Assembly: GCA_009767595.1 (NCBI GenBank)
Contig: VSDK01017543.1
Location: forward strand, 30,404-94,403
Origin: Symbiodinium kawagutii
Lineage: Eukaryota; Sar; Dinophyceae; Suessiales; Symbiodiniaceae
Length of the DNA stretch: 64,000 nt
Reading direction: 5' to 3'
The notes under the pieces: generated by a model
Seen by the model: only the letters and a program-made list of their open reading frames with translations
Database searches by the model: none
Told to the model about the DNA's origin: nothing
Part shown: piece by piece, positions 56,734 through 64,000 of the stretch
How positions within the stretch are numbered: the first letter of the stretch is position 1
Layout: each line of letters starts with the position of its first letter
Program-made: the position numbers and the translations under genes

Positions 56734-57064
56734 GTTCCGGTGATTGCACTGATGGCGGATGGGGCAAGATTGGTGGAGAACATGTGCAAATACACAGTGA
56801 CCAAGTGCTCTTCATGCAAGAAGCTCTTGGTGTCGCATGGATTGCTTCACAAGGCAGATGCGCAACTTCAAGAAGATTGCCATGAAAATCCAGATGCAGC
56901 AGACCTCGAGGAACGCAAGAAACTGTGGAAAGATATGTTGCCACGGCTGCTCGAAGCTGCTGAAAAGCATGAGCTTGCTACAGCGCAGTTCAAACCTCCC
57001 GCCAGTGACAGCAAGAACAAGAACTTCCCTGACTTTGTGTGCGTGAAGGCAGAAATTAATGGAG
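56734..57064 (+). CDS. Downstream gene part, exon 3: Cys-containing helical segment
   Basis: Reads VPVIALMADGARLVENMCKY, then TVTKCSSCKKLLVSHGLLHK with a CxxC pair plus His and a later Cys that may bind zinc, then a long charged helix (EERKKLWKDMLPRLLEAAEK). Ends AATGGAG|GCGCGG, a GC donor leaving one base that fits the next exon. The change of frame from exon 2 could instead be an assembly indel. Confidence 0.55.
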
Positions 57065-57611
57065 GCGCGGGATCAGCTGGCAGAAGGGAAGTCAGGGGTT
57101 TTGTGATTTTTTTCCTTGATGCGCAGGTTTTTCAAAACAATAACCGTGACGCCTGTTTTAAAACGGCATAGCTTCTTGGATCAGGTGAAAATCCAGATAA
57201 TCCAGATAATCGGGAGCCTTCTCGTAGATCCCCATAGATTATTCAGTAGCCAACCTTCAAGAATTAAGATGCTAGGTCACAGCCTTTTCTAGAACCAGGT
57301 GAAACAAAGTAGATGATTACAGATGTGATTATCAATATTATCAATATTATCAAATATTATAAATATTATCAATATTATCATGTGATTGATGTATGTCTAA
57401 TTTGTAACTGTTCATGTTCCGTCAGTTTCCAATTATTTCACTTTAGCAAAGGGAAAAATAGGAAAAAGGTTATACCTTTTGGAAAAAAATCAAAAATTAT
57501 TATACAATATTTTACAATCATGCTCCTAGGCTTCGTGTTGATCATCCAAATCGCAAGCCAACCTCATCAACATCATCAACACCAAGCATCATCAAACTGT
57601 AACATGATCAG
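57065..57611 (+). other. Intron, GC-AG
   Basis: 547 nt, with ATTATCAATATT repeats at 57328-57380 and ending GATCAG. Earlier acceptor-like sites give no in-frame continuation. Confidence 0.5.
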
Positions 57612-58445
57612 GTGGTGATGATGATGGTGATCATCCTTCCGAAGAGGGGAGTGTTGCGAAGAAAGGCCGGGTGGATTATAGGGAGGTTGTGAAGAAGATG
57701 GCTCCGCATTTGACGTTGCTGCCGCCAATGACTTTGCGAAAACAACTGCCGGTGCAATGCAATTTGTGCCCAAGACGGCGAGGCTTCTCCGTCTTCGATT
57801 TGGGGGATGGATTCACCTTATGTCCCTTGAAGCAGCACTTGGAAAGTATTGGTCATCTGAATGCTTTGGAAAACCTGAAGAAAGTGCAGAATGTGGATCA
57901 CCAAGAGCCTGGTGAAGTCCATGAAGATGATGATGATCATTGCGAGGCAGAGGAGAAGCCTTGCACGGCTTGGTCAAGTGAGAAGTGCCCGCAGGAGGAC
58001 AAATTGAAACAGGTGACTGATCTTTTGGGCTTGTATGCATCCTTGAACCAACGAAATGTGATCAGCCATCTCAATGCAACAGCAGACAACGAGAACGTAG
58101 ATTACTTGCACGAGTACAGGCAAGACTTGAACACAGGCCACGTCTTCATCAGACATCGCAAGTGTCCAAAGGTTGCGTCCGTGAGCGGGGAGAATGATGA
58201 GGAGCCAGTTTGCAAACTTTGCAGATCTGTGGGCAACAACAGGACCATTTTGAAAATGTTGGCCAGGTTCAAAGCGAAGCATGCTGCAGCTATCCTGCTT
58301 CGTGCCAGATTCTTTAACCCTGAAGAGGTCCAACATGTGATAGATGGCTTCAAGGCCTCGGATATCTACCAGCTTGGCTACGTCTCAGACATCGATGCTG
58401 TTTGCGCGATGGCCATTCCAAACTTGCAGCGCTTTGTGCGCACAG
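57612..58445 (+). CDS. Downstream gene part, exon 4: zinc-finger-like segment
   Basis: 277 codons. QCNLCPRRRGFSVFDL followed by CPLKQHLESIGH gives C-x2-C ... H-x5-H, a plausible zinc finger of the kind placed before transposase cores. A His/Asp/Glu-rich stretch follows (HEDDDDHCEAEEK), then VFIRHRKCPKV and VCKLCRS, a second Cys cluster. The final part is helical. Donor CGCACAG|GTTTCT, phase 1. Confidence 0.7.
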
Positions 58446-58667
58446 GTTTCTGGTAATTCTCAAATGGATGTCAAACGGTGTGAGTGTTGAACTACGGAAT
58501 TTTGTTTGTACATTTGATATGATTTATATCAAAGATTATCAAAGATTAAATTGTACCGATGTTTGACCATATCAAGAAGTTACAGAACAGCACCAATGAA
58601 AACCTTGCGATCCATTGAAAACAACAGATGTCTTTTCAACTTCATTTTTGTTCATTTGTCCCTTGAG

Positions 58668-59590
58668 GCTTCCTTTGTGTGCCCACCTCCAAGCAGACGG
58701 CTGCCATGAAAGATTTTATCGCAGAAGTTGTCCGACCATGCGTTTCCATTTCTCCGAACGACTGGAATGCAGAGGTTGGGTGTCATGCAAGAAAATTGGC
58801 AAGCCACTTGTCAAAACAGGACCTGTGCAGTGTACCAGATGTGGAACTGAAGGTTGCGTGCAAAATCGCGAACGGGTGTCTACGTTCTCATACTTTGCTT
58901 CAAGGGCTCGTGGTGGCGCTTGTTGAAAGAGCAGAGAGAACCAATCGTGGTGTGAAAACAATGAGAAAGCTCACTTGTTCCAGCACTGAGCTATCCATGA
59001 TGAGCGAAGCAGGAGCGCAGCTCTCCATGCTCAGCGCCAACAAGCACTTGATGAGGATGTTTGGGTGCATGTTTGAGAGCAACAAAGTGCGGCTGCATGA
59101 GCTGCACTCAATGAGTCTACCAGACCCGTTTGTTGCTCACTTGGATCCTGAGGTCTTGAGTGAGAACCATTTGCTGGCGGAGAGCATGTTTCCACGCAGT
59201 CCGGAAACTCCATCCAGACGGTTGCTGATGAGCTTTGACAAGACGTACATCCTCAAGAGCTGTGACATTGTCAGGAACCGGTACGGCAAGGTATGGGTTG
59301 GGCCAGCAGTGGAATTGTTCAATCCTGAGCAATCTGGTTCTTCAGGATATTTGCCAGTGCAGGAGCGTGACGATCAGGAGGGCGTGGACACTTCGGATCT
59401 CGTCATGGATCAGTCCCAGCTGAACAGAGCGGTCGAAATGTTGGAGTGTCTTGTGTCGGATCCGGCCAGCCTGGTCAGTGGCAAACCCAGGTTTTCAGTC
59501 TGCTGTGTTCCAATGAGGAGTCAGGTTTCTGGATTGGAGATGCTGACAACCATGGGACAAATCCTTGCCAAAACCCCCAGTGTTCGAGTG
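58668..59590 (+). CDS. Downstream gene part, exon 5: first part of transposase-like core
   Basis: 307 codons, entering in phase 1 after GTCCCTTGAG (reads RFVRTGFLCVPTSKQTAAMK across the join). RLLMSFDKTYILKSCDIVRN resembles the first catalytic strand of P-element/THAP9-type RNase H-fold transposases, where an Asp follows hydrophobic residues; FSVCCVPMRSQVSGLEMLTT resembles the second strand region. Ends GTTCGAGTG|GTGGCA in phase 0. Assignment rests on motif layout only. Confidence 0.68.
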
Positions 59591-59725
59591 GTGGCAACTT
59601 GGCGTTAACTAATTTGGTTTTGTTGTACAACCATATTCTTCAAGGGCAGGGATTCTCTTGCGTTCAAAGGCAATGCTTCATGGATAATAATTGAATGCAT
59701 TGTCCTAGTGATGATCATGGTAGTT

Positions 59726-59731
59726 ATCATT

Positions 59732-59801
<70 letters not shown>
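59726..59801. repeat. (ATC)n microsatellite
   Basis: About 24 near-perfect units. Confidence 0.95.
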
Positions 59802-59802
<1 letters not shown>

Positions 59803-59854
59803 TTGGCGTTTCACCATCAACATCATCGTCGTAAGCGTCATCATTATTCACATT

Positions 59855-59855
<1 letters not shown>

Positions 59856-59886
<31 letters not shown>

Positions 59887-59906
59887 CGACAACAACGACA
59901 ACAACA
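59856..59906. repeat. (AAC)n microsatellite
   Basis: About 16 units with occasional GAC. Confidence 0.9.
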
Positions 59907-60188
59907 TTAATCATTCCACCATGATCATAGCCTTCATCATCAACATAGTTCCTCGGTCGGTATTTCACTCGAAGTTGACGAACTGAATTGGGGTCATGTT
60001 TTCCACATCCCGAATTGATTGGATATCAATTAATTTACAGGCGATGCATCTATGTGCCCAGATACCAAAGAACCTACTTCAGTCAAAGGTTATGCTACAT
60101 GGAAAATAATTTCATTTGTGGATGACAATGTGCATAATTGTATCAGCGGGTCCTGATTTCTTTAGCTCTCACAATCAGAATCAATCAG

Positions 60189-60635
60189 AAAGATCCTGCG
60201 CTGATCAGCTCGCCAGTTGAGGTATTTGACAACCATGGTTCTCACCGCATTCTGAAACAATTGCTGCTGGGGCGCACTGACAATGTGAACATGAGGCAAA
60301 TTGGGGATGTTCCATTTTTTTCAGAGCTCACCTACAGGCCTTTACCGGAGTGTGTCATTGGCAATTTGCTTTTTCAACAGGCATACATTGGGGACGAGGC
60401 CTTTTTCTGTGTTAATGGGCCAGCGCATCTTCAAAAAAACATTGCCACTGCATTCCGCTCTGGAAGCCAATACTATGTTGGCGACTTTCTGGTGGACATT
60501 GGCGGCCTTTTGGAACTGGGGGTCCCACCAGCCGCCTTCTGTGGCTATGATGCGCAAAGTGATTACTTAGCTGCCATTCTCCTGTGCCCTTGGCTCTACG
60601 TTACCAAGCTGCCGAGCACAGCTTCTGATGTCCAG
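60189..60635 (+). CDS. Downstream gene part, exon 6: middle of transposase-like core
   Basis: 149 codons. VEVFDNHGSHRILKQLL gives an Asp after hydrophobic residues where the second catalytic Asp of DDE-type enzymes would lie. FFCVNGPAHLQKNIATAF strongly recalls the H-hydrophobic-x-K-N-hydrophobic-x-N/R segment of THAP9/P-element transposases. LGVPPAAFCGYDAQSDYLAA follows. Best end TGATGTCCAG|GCCAAA (GC donor, phase 0); a GT site at 60657 is out of phase with the next exon. Confidence 0.65.
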
Positions 60636-61077
60636 GCCAAAACAGATTCATGTGACGGTGAATCACTTTTGAGAATTTCATTCAATTTCTTAGTCATGTA
60701 AGGGCCCATGGGTTCCAGAATGGGCCCCCGACATTGCGAGTTTATATGTTTTTTTGGGAGAGACGGTCTTCTAATAACATCTAATAACAATATATAACAA
60801 TTGTTCTTTAAAACCTTGGAACCCAACATTTTAATGCCAATTGAGCTGAGATTGGTATGTAAAAAGGTTGTGACCCCATTGAGTATATTAAATGACAAAC
60901 CCGAAAGGGTAGTGGACAAAGTATTTTCGGATAGCGTCAACATTTCCCAATCAGACATCGAATGAGCTCTGATACAAAGGTTTTCCCTTCATGATAAAAA
61001 AACATTGTGGATATTGCTGCATGTGTTGGATTGTTGGCATTGTTGTGTGAACGGAAACATCGATGCCCTTTGGTCAG
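60636..61077 (+). other. Intron, GC-AG
   Basis: 442 nt, AT-rich, TAATAACA repeat at 60774-60790, ends CCTTTGGTCAG. Confidence 0.45.
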
Positions 61078-61637
61078 ATTCCGTGGTGCCTTCGCGGGGC
61101 ATTCTTGTTGAACCTGGTCTTCACCATGTCCCATGCCAGTGCGATGCACCCATCATTGAAGCCGATCGAAAGGATGGAGCTGGCAATGTGCACATTTGTC
61201 CTGTTGGACATGTTGCGGGCATTGTCCGATGAGCGGGCTGCTGCATCAGGTGTACGCAAGGGCACCTTTTTCTTGCACGGCATCACAACGACCAATGTCA
61301 AGGAGTTGTGTGGCGGAGTGATCCTGATGTGCTTGAATTGGCCAGATCACTGCGCTTGGGTGCCAGACAAGATCAATGAACTCGGTCTTGAAGCATGGTT
61401 CGGTCACCTTCGCCATCAGTTTGTCAGCTCACAGATGAGTGTGAGGGATTTTCTTCAAGCATCCAGTAAGCAAATGAATCGTTTTCTGAAGGCGACCCAG
61501 TCTCAAGAATCCAAATGCTACCGCTCTCCACCAAAAAGCAGCATTGCTGTCAGCGTCGAGGAGATCATATCTTCGGGAGGGGGTAGGCAATCGTTTTTTT
61601 CCATGGAACTTGAGCTTTGTCAATGTTTGTCAGTCAG
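61078..61637 (+). CDS. Downstream gene part, exon 7: C-terminal part of transposase-like core
   Basis: Reads IPWCLRGAFLLNLVFTMSHA, a helical insertion-like region, then INELGLEAWFGHLRHQFVSS and QMSVRDFLQASSKQMNRF. E-x-W-F-G-x-L-R followed by a Phe-containing helix matches the glutamate-bearing helix of P-element/THAP9-type transposases (E-x-F-F-x-x-x-R). Good donor CAGTCAG|GTTTGT leaves two bases that fit the next exon; another donor at 61582 is out of phase. Confidence 0.68.
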
Positions 61638-61825
61638 GTTTGTTGATTTTGTTGATTCTTTGGTTAAGAAGTGCAGCATTTATTTTCCAGGCGCTTAGTG
61701 GTTGGCATGGCGCCATGACAATGATAAGCTCTTGGTGATGTCCAGTATTGCTGGAAAAAAATAAACACAACCAAACATTTAGAAAACGATGTTTGACTTC
61801 TTGTGTGTATTTGTGTGTCTTCCAG

Positions 61826-62707
61826 ATTTGGATTGCAGGAGTTCCAAGCCTGTGCGCAGCGTGCTCTGACATCCTGTGCTCGCTTTCTTTCCTTGTGCAC
61901 CCACCACTCAGAGGCCAGTTTGTTGAAAGCTCACGTAGCCGTGGCAGCTGCGGAGAACAGTTTGATGGCTCTGGCCCATGCATTGGGCTCACCAGGCAAG
62001 AACGGGGAGGATGATGACGATGATGATGATGACAATGCTGAGGACCTAGATGATGACTTGGGTGCTGAGGACCCGCAGCATCTTGATGAAGATCTCGCCG
62101 GTGGAGCGCAAGAAGTTTTTGGTTTGTTGAAGCAGATGCAAGCCAGAGAGGAGGCCGACAAGACCGAGGAGCCTGCTGACATTGACGATGTTGAGGCTTT
62201 GCGTTCTGGAGCTTCTCCGATTCCAGACCAGCAACAGTTGTTTGATCTTTTGAATGCTGCAGACGATGCTGCTGATGGATCACGTGTTGTTCCCCCACAT
62301 TACAACAGTCGTCAGTTCATTGAGTCCAACACTTTGTCTGGGATTTTGGACAGCTTTGTTGGCTGTGAATCTTTGGGGCCGGTCCTGCCACACTTGTGGA
62401 ATTTCGTTTGCAAACTCAGAGAACATGCAGACTCACATGTCCTGCCTCGGCCATGGAAGCTCCGTGGCAGACTGGGCAAGGATGGCTTCGATGAAAACAA
62501 CGTCAAAAAACTCAATTGGCAACAGGTTCTGGAGCATGAAGCAGCTTTGCTTCGTCTTCACTGCGGTGTTTCAGCCAAGCGCATTTCGCGCATGGCTGCT
62601 TGGGCTGCGTTGACATCGAACATGGCGGAGCAAACTTCATTGCCCACGGTTGAAACGCTTGAGGTTGGCAGCATTGTCATGCTTTTGCCTCCAGGTCGCG
62701 CAGCTGA
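61826..62707 (+). CDS. Downstream gene part, exon 8
   Basis: After GTGTCTTCCAG the frame reads FGLQEFQACAQRALTSCARF. An Asp-rich run (EDDDDDDDDNAEDLDDD, about residues 60-76) is followed by helical and globular-looking sequence (NSRQFIESNTLSGILDSFVG, RISRMAAWAALTSNMAEQTS). Acidic runs are common in chromatin-associated proteins. Ends CGCAGCTGA|GTGGCG with two bases, joining in frame to G at 63397 (GRAAE then SIWRMAK). Function unknown. Confidence 0.7.
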
Positions 62708-63396
62708 GTGGCGAGTTGCTTGTGTGATGCAGCTCGCCTTTCCGCTTTGTTCGTATTTTTCTTGTGTTGATTTCTATTTTATTTTTTTTGAGAGGCCCGC
62801 AACCTTTTTTGTTGCATATCATTAGCTGAAAGTGTGAAACGATTGGTCTCCATTGAAAACCATTCTAAATCAAGATATTTTGATGATGAGATCATGGAGT
62901 TTCATCCCATTTTTTGTAATTTGTGTTTATTTTGATTATTTTTCTTGGTTTGTGAGCTTTTGGGCATCTATTATCCTCGGCTCATGACTAAAAGGTTGGG
63001 TACCACAAACAAAACATTTGAAGTCAGGGCGATTTTGTTAAAGGTCATTGAGTTTGATGTCCATGCTGTTAAATGTTTGAGGCTTGCAACCTTTTGGAAC
63101 ATATGTTCGGCGTCAGGACTTTGATAACGTTGGGTGCCATTGAAGATCACTCCAATCATCTTGAATCAGTATGATCATTGTGGCTTATCTTGTTTCATCT
63201 CTTTGCTGTCGTTGTTTCATTGCAATTATTCATTGTGATGTATCATGATGCATCACCATGGAATTACTATATACATATTGAAGAATATCACCATGGAATA
63301 TCACTATGGTGATTATTGTTTGTTACCATATTAAGCTGATTTAAGTTGAACTTGTTTTTCCCTTGCCTTTGGGCATCGCAAAATGACTGCATCTAG
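62708..63396 (+). other. Intron, GT-AG
   Basis: 689 nt, AT-rich, no features beyond short CACCATGGAATA repeats at 63253-63300; ends GCATCTAG. Confidence 0.55.
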
Positions 63397-64000
63397 GTCC
63401 ATATGGCGAATGGCGAAGAACAAGCGTAGGCTATGCCACATGCCTGTTCCAATTGAAGGTGTTCATTCTCTTCGGGCAGTGTTGCTGACGCCAAAGCCCG
63501 AAGCAGAGGAGGGGATCTTTTTTGCGAATGAAACTCATGAAGCGATCGTGTGCAAGCCAGACCGTGTGGGTGTCCAGCTTCAGACTGAGGAGGTGAAGGC
63601 ATTTGTGGAGGAGATGCAAGTCAAGCTCACTGATCTGAGCTTGCAAGCTGTTCAGAATGCCCACGAGTTGAAATGTTGGCCATCAAATCTGAAGGGTGGA
63701 CAGGCTGCGCGGACTGCAACCAGAAGCAAGAAACGAGCAACAGATGCAGGAGAAGATGCCTTGCAAACTCCTGAAAAAGTTGATGCGAAAAAAAAACAGA
63801 AGCTCCAGGAGACTGAGGGGGCAGACGGTGAATCCTCTCAGAAAAAAAGCAAAGATACCAAAGCAATTTGTTCAAAAACCGCTTTGCTGAAAGAGGTCAA
63901 GCAGGCTCAAACCCGTGACCTCGCAAAAAAAGTGGTTGGATTGGACAATCCAGGCGTGAAAGGCGCGTCAGGAGATTCAATGCCTGATTCTTTCAGCAGG
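63397..64000 (+). CDS. Downstream gene part, exon 9, runs off the window
   Basis: Open to the end of the window with no stop. Reads SIWRMAKNKRRLCHMPVPIE, a globular part to about residue 110, then a Lys-rich tail (TRSKKRATDAGEDALQTPEK, DAKKKQKLQE, SSQKKSKDTK) with bipartite nuclear-localisation character. The C-terminus lies beyond the window. Confidence 0.7.

Larger units (their letters stand above)
59591..60188 (+). other. Intron holding two microsatellites
   Basis: 598 nt, GT-AG by the present model. It contains the (ATC)n and (AAC)n tracts listed separately; possible acceptors are TTTCTTTAG (60164) and CAATCAG (60188). Confidence 0.5.

Noticed and set aside
61803-61825. In-frame ATG at 61803 as a gene start
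   Set aside because: The upstream exon joins in phase to 61826 through good GT-AG sites, and the ATG lies in the pyrimidine-rich intron end.
1-64000. Dinoflagellate spliced-leader gene or acceptor relic
   Set aside because: I looked for the core TTTTGGCTCAAG on both strands by eye and did not find it; near matches such as ATTTGGCTCATAA at 20505 are too different.

Overview
This window looks like nuclear DNA of a dinoflagellate, most likely a Symbiodiniaceae/Suessiales-type genome (inferred, not proven). The evidence is: coding capacity cut into many small exons; introns that begin with GT, GC or GA but always end in AG, mostly followed by G (a known dinoflagellate feature); all supportable coding exons on one strand; abundant micro- and minisatellites; PPR-type exons; and a Trp-rich 106-bp satellite of a kind I associate with these genomes. 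There are no operons or prokaryotic signals. Most long open frames here are chance or repeat-driven, so exons were called from coding texture, splice-site context and reading-phase agreement between successive exons.

Layout. 1-14 kb: mainly non-coding, with isolated exon candidates, one resembling arylamine N-acetyltransferase, and a 90-bp assembly gap inside a giant (ATC)n tract at 11.4 kb. 14.0-25.7 kb: small exons of a pentatricopeptide-repeat (PPR) protein with several phase-matched joins. 23.4 kb: a tRNA-derived SINE-like element. 28.9-33.6 kb: a chain of micro-exons from an unrecognised helical protein, one putative intron holding a compound (TTGC)n(TTTG)n microsatellite. 33.6-37.2 kb: no supported gene.

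37.3-39.2 kb: exons of a SET-domain lysine methyltransferase. Joining two GA-AG introns and one GC-AG intron restores the core motifs and a CxCx4C post-SET zinc site. 40.1-44.3 kb: a nested tandem duplication containing six copies of a short acidic exon (57 nt). 44.7-46.8 kb: an RS-containing exon, then two exons of a C5-cytosine-methyltransferase-like domain. 47.1-53.9 kb: five tandem copies of a two-exon cassette (123-nt and 54/57-nt exons, all phase 1-1), interrupted by a 16-bp minisatellite and a 106-bp satellite and carrying two perfect 37-bp palindromes.

54.9-64.0 kb: nine large exons, almost all phase-consistent, encode about 2,000 residues: an OTU-like DGNC segment, a charged nuclear-type linker with SUMO-consensus sites, Cys/His zinc motifs, and a region laid out like an RNase H-fold transposase of the P-element/THAP9 or KDZ kind. 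The gene runs off the right edge.

Main hypothesis: much or all of 37-64 kb may be one very large gene, or a tight series of same-strand genes, joining a histone-methyltransferase-like module, a DNA-methyltransferase-like module and a transposase-like module by acidic linkers made from tandemly duplicated exons. Several links are phase-compatible, but the links SET-to-linker and MTase-to-cassette are not proven. Long-read RNA would decide.
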